A DNA stretch of 64,000 nt from Methylomonas sp. UP202. GTDB lineage: Bacteria; Pseudomonadota; Gammaproteobacteria; Methylococcales; Methylomonadaceae. Where the stretch lies: positions 1,302,001 to 1,366,000 of the forward strand of contig NZ_CP123897.1 of the NCBI RefSeq assembly GCF_029910655.1, in the 5' to 3' direction. This document shows positions 39,373 to 49,400 of the stretch, piece after piece. The translations under genes and the position numbers were made by a program. The notes beneath the pieces are model-generated. The model made no database searches, was not told where the DNA came from, and saw only the letters and a list, made by a program, of their open reading frames with translations. Position 1 is the stretch's first letter; each line of letters starts with the position of its first letter.

Positions 39373-40812
39373 ATGAATGAAAAACGCAGGAGATTGCCCG
39401 CGCGGATGCTATACGGTGTCAGTTCGGTTTACCTGGGATTGGCATTTTGGGTTGCCGTTGCCTACGGCACCTACGGCACCTTACCGGCCGCGTTCGGTGT
39501 GGCCGGGCTTTTGACGCTATCGGCCGCGATCAAGAATTACCAGGGTGGCGGCGTGTTTCTAGGCGGTACGTTGGCGTTAATGTTTTGCGTGGGTTTTGGA
39601 TTGACCCCGCTACTGGATTATTCGCAACGCAAGGAAGATACGCTGTTCGCCAACCTTGGCCTTTGTATAGGGTTCGCGCTGCTTGCCGCCTGCTTATTTT
39701 GGTTCGGACATCAGCGACATGTAATTAAGGCGAGGCCGAACGCTGCCGAATCGGACAGTGACGACTCGGCGCCTGCAGGCGGACGGCCGATGCTTGTTTC
39801 TTCGAGCAAACCTCGCGCGGAGGCCTCGCTTTATCCGCCGACGCCAGTCGGGCGGGTGTTCTGGCTGTTGTTTTTTAGTTTGGGACTCTATGCTTGTTTC
39901 CTGATGTACCGCATCGTCAAGGATTTGACCGAAGTCAGCGAAACGCGTCTAAACCCGACGCGTTGCGCCTGGATGATGATGGTGCCCCTTTACAATTTGA
40001 ACGTGTTCTATCAGGTGGCGCGGCGAGTTAGTCGCGTCGCGGGAAATCAGCGTTTCCGGTTCGGAGCCGCGCCCGGTACTTTGTTGGTGTTGATGATCGC
40101 CGGAGAACTCTTCGGCTGGCTGGCCCCAGGTTTTTTGTTACCGATCACGGTCGTTATCGGTGCCGTCCCCTGGTTGATATTGCAAGAAAGGATGAACCAG
40201 TTGCGCCGCAGTGCTGGGTTACCGTGGCGTGAGGAGCCGGATCGCTACAGTTGGCGGCAACGCGCCGTGTTGTTAGCGGGGTTGCCGTTCATGGTTTTCG
40301 CATTGTACCTCGGCAGGGGCGAGCTAGCGTTCTACACTGGGGAGCGTCTGCGAGCCGAACAAGTTGTCGCCGGTGTCGCGTCAAACTATCGTTTGACAAT
40401 TCCGAGCGGAAAATGGCGACGGGCAAATTCCGGGAGCTTCCCCGATACCGATATGAAGCTGCTGACTTCGGCGGAAGACGAGTGGGTTTTGGTCAGAGTC
40501 CGGCCCAGCGAACGGCAATCGCTGGATTACTATGTCGATCGGCGTCAGGCGTCGATTGCCGGGGACTGGCGCGATTTCAAGATCGAGGAGACCCGGACCT
40601 TGATATGGGCTGGCGAACTGCAACCGATGTCGTTGGCTCGGTATAGTCAAAACTCGCCTTTCACGTTTGGCGCCCACGAGCTTTATGTGGCAACGCTCGT
40701 TGCTCGCGACCAGGTGATCGAAGTCATCGGCCAGGGCCAAAAACAGTCGGCGGCCGACGTAGGGGCCTTGGTGCGAAGTTTTCGTTTGGCAACGGCTGGC
40801 AACGAATCATGA
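39373..40812 (+). CDS. Multi-span membrane protein with DUF4234-like domain
   Basis: A 479-residue protein I cannot assign to a function. The N-terminal part has about three to four membrane segments (residues 10-120). The middle (about 155-290) resembles DUF4234: PVGRVFWLLFFSLGLYACF, a cytoplasmic loop, MMMVPLYNLNVFYQVARRV, and two further segments. A third segment near 295-315 leads to a soluble C-terminal domain of about 150 residues (from RLTIPSGKWRRA), probably exported. The gene overlaps the DUF3857/transglutaminase gene by 4 bp, so the two proteins probably act together at the envelope. Confidence 0.8.
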   Translation: MNEKRRRLPARMLYGVSSVYLGLAFWVAVAYGTYGTLPAAFGVAGLLTLSAAIKNYQGGGVFLGGTLALMFCVGFGLTPLLDYSQRKEDTLFANLGLCIGFALLAACLFWFGHQRHVIKARPNAAESDSDDSAPAGGRPMLVSSSKPRAEASLYPPTPVGRVFWLLFFSLGLYACFLMYRIVKDLTEVSETRLNPTRCAWMMMVPLYNLNVFYQVARRVSRVAGNQRFRFGAAPGTLLVLMIAGELFGWLAPGFLLPITVVIGAVPWLILQERMNQLRRSAGLPWREEPDRYSWRQRAVLLAGLPFMVFALYLGRGELAFYTGERLRAEQVVAGVASNYRLTIPSGKWRRANSGSFPDTDMKLLTSAEDEWVLVRVRPSERQSLDYYVDRRQASIAGDWRDFKIEETRTLIWAGELQPMSLARYSQNSPFTFGAHELYVATLVARDQVIEVIGQGQKQSAADVGALVRSFRLATAGNES

Positions 40813-42776
40813 ATAAAGCACTGGGACTGTTGTTGATGCTGGGTTGGGCGCTAGCGTGCGCGGCCGGTGGAACGGAAAGCAAATTGCGGCAAATCGGCTA
40901 TTCCGCGGATTTGTTGCGTTGCCTAAAAACCGCGCGTCATTCCAGCTATCGGGAGTTGGCGCCAACGCCGGATCGCGTCCAAGCTTTGGAAAGCGCCGGC
41001 TATGGTAGTGTGGCCTTGAGCGAGGAGCATCAATTCAAACTGTTGAAGAATGGTCAAATCGAGGAAACCGTGACCGAGACGTGGTTGTATCTAACCAGCA
41101 GCGCCATCGAGAACGACGGCAACTTGGGGTTTTGGTTCGATGCGGCATCGCAACGCGCGGAAATTCAGGCCGCTTACGTGTTGCAGCCGGAAGGTGTCTC
41201 CACCGACGTCGAGCCGGATCTTTTGCAAATCAATACCGACAATTCACCCAATATTTTCAACGATAGTCTGTTCGTGACGATTCCGCTCACTCCGCTGAAG
41301 CCAGGCAGTATCGCCGTGCTGCGCTATAAAATCGTAACCGCGTCTAAAAAGGTACCGTTGCCTTGGTCGCGCAATCTATTTTCAGCCTATTTTTACCCGG
41401 TGGAACGCTTCCAAGTCGATGTCAGCTGGGACAGCGACGCGCGCAAACCGATGTGGAGGACAGATGACAGCAATCTGGCTTGTCACGAGGAGACTGCCGC
41501 CTTGCATTGCGCGACGTTAGGCGCGGTCGCGCCGCTGCCCTACGATCAACAAATGCCCGCCCCGCAAGATCTGTTGCCGGTTTTGACGCTGGCGGAGCCC
41601 GACGATTGGCCGGCGATTTCCGCGCGGATCCGCACGTTGACCGATTCAGCACTGGCAAAAGACCAGCGCTTGGACGCCGAGATCGGGCGGCTGAGTAACG
41701 GGGTTGCCAATCCCCGTCAATTATTCAAGCGCGTTGCGGCGTTCGTGGCGCGGGATATACGCTACGTTGGCCTGGAGCACGACCACGGCGGCGTGATCCC
41801 GCGTGCCACTTCGGCGACGCTAGAGCGTCGCTTCGGCGATTGTAAGGATAAGGCCATGCTGTTCGTCGATCTGGCACGCCGCGCTGGTCTGGACGCATAC
41901 CCGGTGTTGACCTCAACCAAGCGCAGAGCACTGAACAAATTGTTACTGCCGTCTTCGAGCTATTTCAATCATATGATTGCTTGCGTCAATTTCGGTAAAG
42001 ACCAGGAGCAATGCACCGACTTGACCGATCCCGAGACTGCCGGCAGCCGCTTGCCGCATACGCTGCATGGCGCGGTGGCACTGACGGTTGGCCAAGACGG
42101 CGCAGCACCGCGCAACCTGCCCAGCGAGCCTTTTACGTGGGTGGCCAGCGTAAAGGCCGAGAATCGGTTGACCGAAGCCGGCAGCGTTGTCGAAACCTTG
42201 GTCAGGCGCTACGAGTCGCATTGGGCCGCCGGATTGCGGCGGGTCTTGGCGGCTAAATCCAAAGCCGAGTCCGAGCGTTGGCTATTGGAGGATTTTCGGG
42301 CGGTAATGGGCGACCAAGTCGCGCCCAGCGTTTCGGTGCAAGGACTCGAAACTTCCGAAGCCGGGATCGCGTTGAATTCGGTGACGGAATACCCCAATTT
42401 GTTTACGCTCGGACAGCTGACTTCCTATCAGGAGAGCGACTCGTGGCTGCGCGATTTGGCAAACGACGCCAAAACCTCGAATCGGCACTATCCCTATCGT
42501 TTTGAAGGGATTGATTACCGTAGCGAGTTGAGTTTTCGGGTGCCGGCCGGAAGACGTGTCGCCAGCGGAGGCCCAAAAATCGATTACGTGTCGGCTTGGG
42601 GCGAGTTGCATCGGCATGTCCGTCAGGATGGCGAAGTCGTGACCGCCTATACCCGTTTGGAAATGCCAAAAGCCGAGATTCCGGTTGCCAAGATCGCCGA
42701 ATACAATCGATTTTTAGAATTGGTCGGCTACGAGTCCCGGTTTAGGTTCAGTCTAAGCGGAGGTTCGCAACAGTAA
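40809..42776 (+). CDS. DUF3857 / transglutaminase-like exported protein
   Basis: A 655-residue protein with a signal peptide (about 1-20), an N-terminal DUF3857 beta domain (about 60-240) and a transglutaminase-like core. Its likely catalytic triad is the cysteine in RFGDCKDKAML, the histidine in SYFNHMIACV and the aspartate in CTDLTDPE. A C-terminal beta region follows. The fold suggests a papain-like peptidase or crosslinking enzyme in the periplasm, substrate unknown. The start overlaps the stop of the preceding membrane protein (ATGA), indicating translational coupling. Confidence 0.87.
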   Translation: MNKALGLLLMLGWALACAAGGTESKLRQIGYSADLLRCLKTARHSSYRELAPTPDRVQALESAGYGSVALSEEHQFKLLKNGQIEETVTETWLYLTSSAIENDGNLGFWFDAASQRAEIQAAYVLQPEGVSTDVEPDLLQINTDNSPNIFNDSLFVTIPLTPLKPGSIAVLRYKIVTASKKVPLPWSRNLFSAYFYPVERFQVDVSWDSDARKPMWRTDDSNLACHEETAALHCATLGAVAPLPYDQQMPAPQDLLPVLTLAEPDDWPAISARIRTLTDSALAKDQRLDAEIGRLSNGVANPRQLFKRVAAFVARDIRYVGLEHDHGGVIPRATSATLERRFGDCKDKAMLFVDLARRAGLDAYPVLTSTKRRALNKLLLPSSSYFNHMIACVNFGKDQEQCTDLTDPETAGSRLPHTLHGAVALTVGQDGAAPRNLPSEPFTWVASVKAENRLTEAGSVVETLVRRYESHWAAGLRRVLAAKSKAESERWLLEDFRAVMGDQVAPSVSVQGLETSEAGIALNSVTEYPNLFTLGQLTSYQESDSWLRDLANDAKTSNRHYPYRFEGIDYRSELSFRVPAGRRVASGGPKIDYVSAWGELHRHVRQDGEVVTAYTRLEMPKAEIPVAKIAEYNRFLELVGYESRFRFSLSGGSQQ

Positions 42777-43123
42777 CTGTCCCCGCCGTGAGCGGGACGC
42801 GGACGGGCGCTGCCCATCGCGGCGGCCGTCAGGCGGATGGCGATGCGCAGTATAAATCTAGGTTTATAGTGCAGACGTTGTTGCCGCGCGAGTCGGGTAA
42901 TCCGCGCAACAGACAGGGGGCTTTCGCAAGATACCCACCGGGCAAAAGTACACCCGGCGCCGGATATCGCCGGCCATCAGCCGAACAAAAGCAGTCGGAG
43001 TCGGGGACTTAGCGATCGGAAAGGCCGAATTACTTGGGCTGTGGAGGATTTGAAATAAAGATGCGACAAATTGCCGCACTTTTTCTGGACAAAGCGGTTT
43101 TAGTTCACTAGAATGCGCCAACC

Positions 43124-43137
43124 TTGACTTAGGTCAA
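43124..43137. promoter_or_regulatory. FNR/Anr-like palindromic site
   Basis: TTGACTTAGGTCAA is a perfect 5-bp inverted repeat with a 4-bp spacer, TTGAC-N4-GTCAA, close to the FNR/Anr consensus TTGAT-N4-ATCAA. The flanking region is non-coding. CRP-family binding is an alternative. No matching promoter could be fixed with certainty. Confidence 0.5.
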
Positions 43138-43140
43138 AAC

Positions 43141-43300
43141 GAGCCAAAAGCTCGGCGTCTTTTGAGGGGGGAGAACGCAACCGTGTAAACGGTACAATAA
43201 TAATAAGAGCGCAAGCAATTAACCTATCGGCATTGGCGGTAGGCGTCCAGAAAACATAAAAAACAACACCGGACGAAGCCCACTTTACGTGGGCTTTTTT
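43141..43300 (+). ncRNA. Candidate small RNA
   Basis: A stretch of about 160 bases downstream of the FNR-like site, with two short hairpins, a possible -10 (TACAAT at 43192) and a strong terminator at its end. It holds no open frame with a start signal. It resembles no RNA family I recognise. The 5' end is a guess. Confidence 0.3.
43276..43300 (+). terminator. Rho-independent terminator
   Basis: Stem AAGCCCAC / GTGGGCTT with loop TTTAC, followed by T residues. It lies 500 bp past the DUF3857 gene stop, far for that operon, so a separate transcript may end here. Confidence 0.88.
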
Positions 43301-43327
43301 ATGTCCGCAAGATTGGTATACCTTGGG

Positions 43328-45229
43328 TTAAACCCGGCCGGCCGACAGGCGCTTTTGCAAGTCTTGTTGCTTGGCGCGGGCATCAGGCAGATTGCCGTAC
43401 TCCAGCGAGGCGTCGCAGTCTTTCAGTGCGGCTTCGTTCTGTCCCAATTGCATTTTGGCGTAGCAGCGGTTGTTGTAGGCGATCGCTACGTCCTGTCTGG
43501 ATACTTGGTCGGCGTCGTATAAGAAGTCGTAGCGGTTTAACGTGGCCAGCATGTTCGGCATATCGTTGCGCTTGGCGTAAAGCACCGAGATCTGGATGGC
43601 GGCATAGGCGCGGCCGTCATGTTCGGAGTTTGCGACTTCGGCATAATCGGCCAGCGCGGCGTCGGTCTGGCCCAGCGCCTCGTAAGCTTCGCCGCGCCGG
43701 GACAACGCTTGCCAGTCGTTGCCGCGGTCGATCTGCGCACCGCAGGCGCGCACCGCCTCTTGATAGCGCTTCAATTTGACCAGCGCGGTGCATTGCAAAT
43801 GGCTCCAGTCCTTGCGATAAATCCCCGCCAGCTTTTCGGCGGCGCTTTGATAGACGAGGACTTGTTCGTATTGTTTATTGGCGTTGTAAATGCCGGCCAA
43901 GCGGTCGTAAATGGCGGCGGTTGCCGCATTTTTCTGGGTTGCGTTTGGAAACGCAGTGCGGTCCAGGTCGGCCAGCGCCCGTCGGTACAGGGTTTCGGCG
44001 TTGGCGTAATGGCCGGCTCGGTACCAAACCGCGCCGATCTGTTGGTCCAACATGAAGTGGTTGCGACTGGTGTCGGTCGCGGCCAGTTCGATGTTGTGGC
44101 CCATGCTTTCGGCGGTCAGTTGCAACAGGTTGTTGGCTTGACGTTCGTTGCCTTCGGTGCGGGCGATACCGGCCAGGATGGGTTCCAGCGCGGCGCCGAA
44201 GGTCAGGCTGTTTTGTGGGGTATACAAGGCTAGCGCTTGGCGGATGTCGGCTTGCAGGTCCCGGCCGGCCGCCACGTTGCGCAGGGCCTGATCGATACAA
44301 TCGGCGCGTTTTTCCGGCGCCAGCGCAAAGCATTCGGCCCCGGCGATATCCAGCAGATCTTCGTAGAGATTCAAATACAGCAGTTTCAATGGCGATATGG
44401 CGGCCGCCGAATCGACGTACTCCTGAGTAAACGCCAGCATCTCGGCCACCGAGCCGCCCCATTTGGGCGTCAAGGTATTCAGTTGCACTCGGTAGAGCGG
44501 GTAGTAGTCCGGGAAGCGGCGGATCGCCAGACGAAAGGCGCCGTCCATCGCCAACGAGTTGCCGTAGCCTTGCAGGATGGCCAGCAGCAAATAGCGGCTA
44601 TAGGGATTGGCGTCGTCGCGGACGATGGCTTGAGCGATGTCGGTGGCGGCCAGCGAGTTCTCGACCTCGAAGCCGCCTCTGTGCCGCATGGAGACTTTGG
44701 CGGCGTAGTCGTGGCCGCGGATGCGCCAGCCGGTGTCGTAATGGTATTGGGCGCGCAGCAAGTAGGCTAGGGCCGGTGGTTGGTCTTGCGCCAACCATTG
44801 GTCCAGGCGTTGCAGCAGCGCGGTATTGCCGGGTACGACCATCAGCTTGACGAAGCGGTCGAAAGGGGCAAAGCCCCAGTCCTGGATGCGGCTTTGCGTT
44901 AATTGGACTTCCAATGCCCGGCCGGCGGTGGCGAAATCGCCGGCGAGCAGGGCTTGCCTGGCTTGCGCGGCTTGGTCGGCCAGCGTGGGAACGATGTCGC
45001 GGCCGGCCAGTAATTTATCGGCTTCGGTGGCGATATCCAAGGTCGAGGTGGGCGCGGGTGGCGGCAAGATCGGTTGAATGATGCGGGTCGGCGGCTCCGG
45101 CGCCGAGGCGGGTTGTAAAAAGGTCCAGGCCAGCGCTAGGCCGGCGGTCAAGCCCAGCAGCAGAAGTAATAACATCAGACGTAGCGACGTCGGCTCGGGT
45201 GGCGGAAAATCGGGATCGATATCAGTCAT
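43328..45229 (-). CDS. Membrane-anchored TPR repeat protein
   Basis: A 633-residue protein. A short cytoplasmic, proline-rich N-terminus is followed by one leucine-rich membrane segment (about 17-39) and a proline-rich linker, so the bulk should be periplasmic. The C-terminal third shows tetratricopeptide-like repeats (AGHYANAETLYRRALADLD, YEALGQTDAALADYAEVANS, LGQNEAALKDCDASLEYG). Such proteins scaffold complexes; the partner is unknown. It stands alone. Confidence 0.82.
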   Translation of the reverse strand: MTDIDPDFPPPEPTSLRLMLLLLLLGLTAGLALAWTFLQPASAPEPPTRIIQPILPPPAPTSTLDIATEADKLLAGRDIVPTLADQAAQARQALLAGDFATAGRALEVQLTQSRIQDWGFAPFDRFVKLMVVPGNTALLQRLDQWLAQDQPPALAYLLRAQYHYDTGWRIRGHDYAAKVSMRHRGGFEVENSLAATDIAQAIVRDDANPYSRYLLLAILQGYGNSLAMDGAFRLAIRRFPDYYPLYRVQLNTLTPKWGGSVAEMLAFTQEYVDSAAAISPLKLLYLNLYEDLLDIAGAECFALAPEKRADCIDQALRNVAAGRDLQADIRQALALYTPQNSLTFGAALEPILAGIARTEGNERQANNLLQLTAESMGHNIELAATDTSRNHFMLDQQIGAVWYRAGHYANAETLYRRALADLDRTAFPNATQKNAATAAIYDRLAGIYNANKQYEQVLVYQSAAEKLAGIYRKDWSHLQCTALVKLKRYQEAVRACGAQIDRGNDWQALSRRGEAYEALGQTDAALADYAEVANSEHDGRAYAAIQISVLYAKRNDMPNMLATLNRYDFLYDADQVSRQDVAIAYNNRCYAKMQLGQNEAALKDCDASLEYGNLPDARAKQQDLQKRLSAGRV

Positions 45230-45467
45230 GGCAGTTAATTGCCGGATTGCCGGCAGCCTAGTTAAATTGTTAGTAGCTTAGACCAGGTTGCGAAATCTTG
45301 GCGTTTTCCGCTCTGGCCAGGCGAGGTCGGACTGGAACAATTGCGAACCCGCTCCGGGCCGGCATCTAAACGGCGGTAAAAATAACGGCCTAACTAGGCT
45401 GCCAGGTTTGTTAGAATGCGCCGGCCCGCACTGGCGGCCGATGATGTTTAACCGTGTAGGAGTGACT

Positions 45468-47462
45468 GTGAAAGGACGATTCGCGCGCCGCGTGGCGCTG
45501 ATTCCGTGGCTGGTTGGGTTGGTGGCTTGCGGCGGTTCCCGGCCGGCGAACGAACCTTTGCCGGTGGCGGCCGCGAGACCCGGCGAGTTGCCGGTTAAGG
45601 CCTTTGCGGCCTTGCCGCTGATCGAGGATTTGACGCTGTCGCCCAGCGGCGATTATCTGGCCTTTATTCAAAATACCGACGGCCATAGCGCACTGGTTAC
45701 CCAAAATCGTAGCGGTGGCGATAGTCGGGTGGTGATTACGTCCGATAACCAGAAATACCATATACGCGGCTTTACCTGGGTTAACAATCAACGGCTGTTG
45801 GTCAGGATGTGGTATCCGGATCGGGTGTCCGATTTGAAGTTCACCCAGACTCGCTTGTTTGCGATTAACCGCGACGGCAGCGAATTGAAGAGCGATCTGG
45901 TCAGGTTTCAAGATCCGGTGTTCGGCGGTCGGCGGCATATTCCGCAATTTCAGGATGCCTACGCCTTGATCCCCGGCGATGAGCGTCACATCTTGCTGAT
46001 GCTGGACGAACGCCAGCAAGGCGCGCCTGACGTGTATCGTTTGGATGTTTACAGTGGCGAGCGGGAAACCGTGGCCGGCAACCCCGGTTATGTCAGGCGT
46101 TGGCTGGCTGATTTGCAAGGCCACGTTCGGGTCGGCCTGGGCTTGGTCGGAGGCAGTACCGAGCGGATTGTGTATCGCTCCGCGGCGGGCGGCGATTGGC
46201 AAACATTATTCGAGCATGACGCGGTGAAAGAAGACGGCATGCAGCCCTTGGGCTTCGACGCCGACCCGGATATCCTGTATTTACGCGGCCCGCACCAGGG
46301 TAGGTCGGCGATCTTTCGGATGCATTTGTCCGCGCCCAAGAGCGCTCCGGAACTGGTATACGCCGACCCGCGCTACGACGTGACGGGCGGTTTGATGTAT
46401 TCGTCGGCCGGCAATCGGGTGCTCGGCGTGCATTACCGGGCCGCCACCGCGAAGTCGGTGTTTTGGGACGAGGATGCCCGCTTGGCACAGGCCAAGATCG
46501 ATCAAGCCTTGCCGGATCGGGATAACGCGGTGATCAGCAGCGCCGGCAACCAAGTCATCGTATTGTCGTCGGGACCATCGCACGCGCCGGCCTATTACTG
46601 GTTAAACATGCATAACAATCAAATGGGGCGGCTGATCGACAGCTACCCACTGCTCGCGAATCAAACGTTGGCGGCATCTGAAATCGTGCATTTCAAGGCG
46701 CGTGACGGTTTGGAGCTGGAAGGCTATTTAACCAAGCCGCGCCAAGCCGGCGCCACCGCCGGCCCGGCCGTCGTGTTCCCGCACGGCGGGCCGTGGTCGC
46801 GAGACAGTCACGGCTTCAATCCGTGGACGCAATTTCTGGCCGATCGCGGCTGGACCGTGCTGCAGTTGAATTTTCGGGGGTCGGCCGGTTACGGTAACGA
46901 CTTCGAGACTGCCGGATTTCGGCGTTGGGGCCTGGAAATGCAGGACGACATTACCGACGGCGTACGCTGGTTGACCGAGCAAAAATTGGTCGATCCGGCG
47001 AAAGTCTGCATCGTCGGCGCCAGTTACGGCGGTTATGCCGCATTGATGGGGGCGATCAAAACCCCGGAGCTGTACCGTTGCGCGGTCAGTCTGGCACCGG
47101 TCACCGATTTACGACGCTTGCTGGACGAGTGGGGCGACATGCGTTGGCAGGATCATCGCTTGCGCGCCGAAATGGCCGAAAAAACCTTGGGCCATTGGTG
47201 GAGCGATAGGGCGCGTTTGAAGGATACTTCTCCGGTCGAGCAAGCCGCCCGTTTGCACACGCCGCTGCTGTTGGCGCATGGGGTCGGCGACTGGACCGTC
47301 AATGTCGGCCATTCGCGGGACATGGCCGACGCGTTGGCCAGTGCCGGTTTTAAGGATGTGCGCTACGTCGAAATGGAAGACGCGGATCATTATCTGACCC
47401 GCGAGGAAGACCGATTGCGGTTTTTCGGCGAAATGGACGCGTTTTTGCGGCGTTTTCGCTAG
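45468..47462 (+). CDS. Lipoprotein S9 family prolyl-oligopeptidase-like peptidase
   Basis: About 664 residues. GTG at 45468 is chosen: AGGAG lies six bases upstream and the start gives a clean lipoprotein signal, with Cys21 in LVGLVACGG. The N-terminal half is a beta-propeller-like region, and the C-terminal ~250 residues form an alpha/beta-hydrolase. The nucleophile is in GASYGGYAALM (Ser519), the aspartate in HGVGDWTVN and the histidine in DADHYLT. It probably cleaves peptides in the periplasm. A longer frame (from 45288) has no support. The DUF-like neighbours give no pathway context. Confidence 0.92.
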   Translation: MKGRFARRVALIPWLVGLVACGGSRPANEPLPVAAARPGELPVKAFAALPLIEDLTLSPSGDYLAFIQNTDGHSALVTQNRSGGDSRVVITSDNQKYHIRGFTWVNNQRLLVRMWYPDRVSDLKFTQTRLFAINRDGSELKSDLVRFQDPVFGGRRHIPQFQDAYALIPGDERHILLMLDERQQGAPDVYRLDVYSGERETVAGNPGYVRRWLADLQGHVRVGLGLVGGSTERIVYRSAAGGDWQTLFEHDAVKEDGMQPLGFDADPDILYLRGPHQGRSAIFRMHLSAPKSAPELVYADPRYDVTGGLMYSSAGNRVLGVHYRAATAKSVFWDEDARLAQAKIDQALPDRDNAVISSAGNQVIVLSSGPSHAPAYYWLNMHNNQMGRLIDSYPLLANQTLAASEIVHFKARDGLELEGYLTKPRQAGATAGPAVVFPHGGPWSRDSHGFNPWTQFLADRGWTVLQLNFRGSAGYGNDFETAGFRRWGLEMQDDITDGVRWLTEQKLVDPAKVCIVGASYGGYAALMGAIKTPELYRCAVSLAPVTDLRRLLDEWGDMRWQDHRLRAEMAEKTLGHWWSDRARLKDTSPVEQAARLHTPLLLAHGVGDWTVNVGHSRDMADALASAGFKDVRYVEMEDADHYLTREEDRLRFFGEMDAFLRRFR

Positions 47463-47474
47463 CCGGGTTTCCGC

Positions 47475-48203
47475 TTATTCGCTGTCTTGAATCGGCCGGG
47501 ACTGGCTGAGCACCCGTTCGGCCAGGCGCGAGAACGGCATGCTTTGCACCCACACCGAGCCGGTGCCGGACAGCGTCGCCAGAAACAAGCCTTCGCCGCC
47601 GAACAGCATGCTTTTCAAACCGCCGCTCATCGCGATACCGTAATCGATGTCGCCGCTGAAAGCCACCAGGCAGCCGGTATCCAAACGCAGGGTTTCGTTG
47701 CGCAGATCCTTGCGGACGATGGTGCCGCCGGCATGAATGAAGGCCATGCCGTCACCGCGCAAGCGCTCCAGAATAAAGCCTTCGCCGCCGAAAAAGCCGC
47801 TGCCCAGGCGCTTGTTGAAGGCGATGTCCACCTGGGTGCCGAAGGCGGCGGCCAGAAAGGCGGTGCGCTGGCAGATGACTTCCTCGCCAAGCTCGGCCAG
47901 ATTCAGGGGGATCACCGAACCCGGAAACGGCGCGGAAAAGGCTACCTTGCGTTTTTGACCGCCGCGATTGCTGAAATGGGTCAGGAACACCGATTCACCG
48001 GTCAGCATGCGCTTGCCCAGGCCGAACAACTTGTCCATCACGCCGCCGGAGCCGTCGCCCATCTTGGTTTCGAAGTCGATGTCCTGCTCCATGTAGGTCA
48101 TCGCGCCGGCTTCGGCGACCACGGTTTCGTTGGGGTCCAGTTCGATTTCGACCATTTGTATGTCATGGCCGACAATGTGGTAATCGACTTCGTGGCAACG
48201 CAT
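47475..48203 (-). CDS. TIGR00266/AIM24 family protein
   Basis: A 242-residue beta-rich protein with the family start ([21 protein letters not shown]) and repeated glycine-containing strands such as [16 protein letters not shown] and [17 protein letters not shown]. Relatives are found from bacteria to mitochondria; the bacterial role is unknown. It is convergent with the S9 peptidase (12 bp apart) and lies 69 bp after dapE on the same strand. Confidence 0.9.
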   Translation of the reverse strand: MRCHEVDYHIVGHDIQMVEIELDPNETVVAEAGAMTYMEQDIDFETKMGDGSGGVMDKLFGLGKRMLTGESVFLTHFSNRGGQKRKVAFSAPFPGSVIPLNLAELGEEVICQRTAFLAAAFGTQVDIAFNKRLGSGFFGGEGFILERLRGDGMAFIHAGGTIVRKDLRNETLRLDTGCLVAFSGDIDYGIAMSGGLKSMLFGGEGLFLATLSGTGSVWVQSMPFSRLAERVLSQSRPIQDSE

Positions 48204-48272
48204 GCTGTCCTCCTCGGGGATAGTGGCTGAATGGTTGACCGGCCAGCCGAATGCCGACCGGCCGGAACTGGA

Positions 48273-49400
48273 TCAGGCCAGTAGATTGACCAGAATTTGC
48301 TGGTAGAGCGAACTCAGGCGCTCCAGATCGGCCAGATCGATGTGTTCGTTGATTTTGTGGATGCTGGCGTTGATCGGGCCCAATTCGATGACTTGGGCGC
48401 CGGTCGGCGCGACGAAGCGGCCGTCGGAAGTGCCGCCGCCGGTGTCGTCTCGGGTCGCATAACCGCAAATGTGTTCGATAGCCGCATGGGTGGCTTCTTT
48501 CAATTCGCCTTGGGCGGTCAGAAACGGATGGCCCGATAAGCGCCAGTCCAGTTGATAGCGTAAACCGAAGCGATCCAGAATCTCGACGGTGCGGGTCTTG
48601 ATCGTGGCTTCGTCCAGTTCGGTGCTGAAGCGCAAATTGAATTGGGCGACCAGTTCGCCCGGAATCACGTTTTCGGCGCCGGTACCCGAAGTCAAGTTGG
48701 AGACCTGCAAGCGGGTTGGCGGGAAGAAGGCGTTGCCGTGGTCCCAGATTTCCTCGGTCAGCGCCTGCAAGGCCGGCGCGAAACGATGAATTGGGTTGTC
48801 GGCCAGCTCCGGGTAGGCAACGTGACCCTGAATGCCGAACACTGTCAGTTTGGCATTCAAGGAACCGCGCCGGCCGACCCGTATCACGTCGCCGAGTTTG
48901 GCCGCGCTGGACGGTTCGCCGACCAGGCACCAGTCCATGGTTTCGCCGCGGCCTTGCAGAGCTTCGACGACCTTGACAACGCCGTCGGTGGCCGGCCCCT
49001 CTTCGTCGCTGGTCATCAACAGCGCGATCGAGCCGCGATGCTCGGGGTGTTCGGCGATAAAACCTTCGACGGCGGTGACGAAGGCGGCGATGCTGCCCTT
49101 CATGTCGGCGCTGCCGCGACCGTAAAGTTTGCCGTCGCGTAGCGTCGGCTCGAACGGCGGACTGTCCCACTTCTCCAGCGGGCCGGGCGGCACCACGTCG
49201 GTGTGGCCGAGGAACACTAGTAGCGGTGCCTGGGTGCCTTTACGCAGCCACAAATTTTGGGTGTCGCCGAAATTCAGACGCTCGTCCTTAAAGCCCAGCG
49301 GAGCTAGGCGTTCGGCCAAGACGTCCTGGCAACCGGCATCGGCGGGCGTCACCGAGGCTCGGCGAATCAACGCCTGCAGCAAAGTCAGGGTTTCGCTCAT
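48273..49400 (-). CDS. dapE: Succinyl-diaminopimelate desuccinylase
   Basis: A 375-residue M20-family zinc enzyme in the succinylase route to diaminopimelate and lysine. Motifs: [46 protein letters not shown] and the C-terminal [20 protein letters not shown]. The start overlaps the stop of the ArsC-like gene by 4 bp (ATGA). dapD and dapC follow elsewhere in the window. Confidence 0.97.
   Translation of the reverse strand: MSETLTLLQALIRRASVTPADAGCQDVLAERLAPLGFKDERLNFGDTQNLWLRKGTQAPLLVFLGHTDVVPPGPLEKWDSPPFEPTLRDGKLYGRGSADMKGSIAAFVTAVEGFIAEHPEHRGSIALLMTSDEEGPATDGVVKVVEALQGRGETMDWCLVGEPSSAAKLGDVIRVGRRGSLNAKLTVFGIQGHVAYPELADNPIHRFAPALQALTEEIWDHGNAFFPPTRLQVSNLTSGTGAENVIPGELVAQFNLRFSTELDEATIKTRTVEILDRFGLRYQLDWRLSGHPFLTAQGELKEATHAAIEHICGYATRDDTGGGTSDGRFVAPTGAQVIELGPINASIHKINEHIDLADLERLSSLYQQILVNLLA

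Larger units (their letters stand above)
42777..43327. other. 551-bp intergenic region with regulatory signals
   Basis: No protein gene is supported. It contains a 16-bp motif (43069-43084) repeated at 53929-53944, an FNR-like palindrome (43124-43137), two small hairpins (GAGC/GCTC near 43141 and ACCGT/ACGGT near 43180) and a strong plus-strand terminator (43276-43300). The combination suggests a short regulated transcript. Confidence 0.5.

Noticed and set aside
43060..43090. Sigma-54 promoter at the repeated 16-bp motif
   Set aside because: The GC/GG elements do not have the required spacing on either strand.
43141..43300. Known riboswitch (c-di-GMP, fluoride, cobalamin)
   Set aside because: Conserved core sequences of these classes are not present.
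45288..45467. 60-codon N-terminal extension of the S9 peptidase
   Set aside because: The GTG at 45468 has a strong ribosome site and creates a proper lipoprotein signal.
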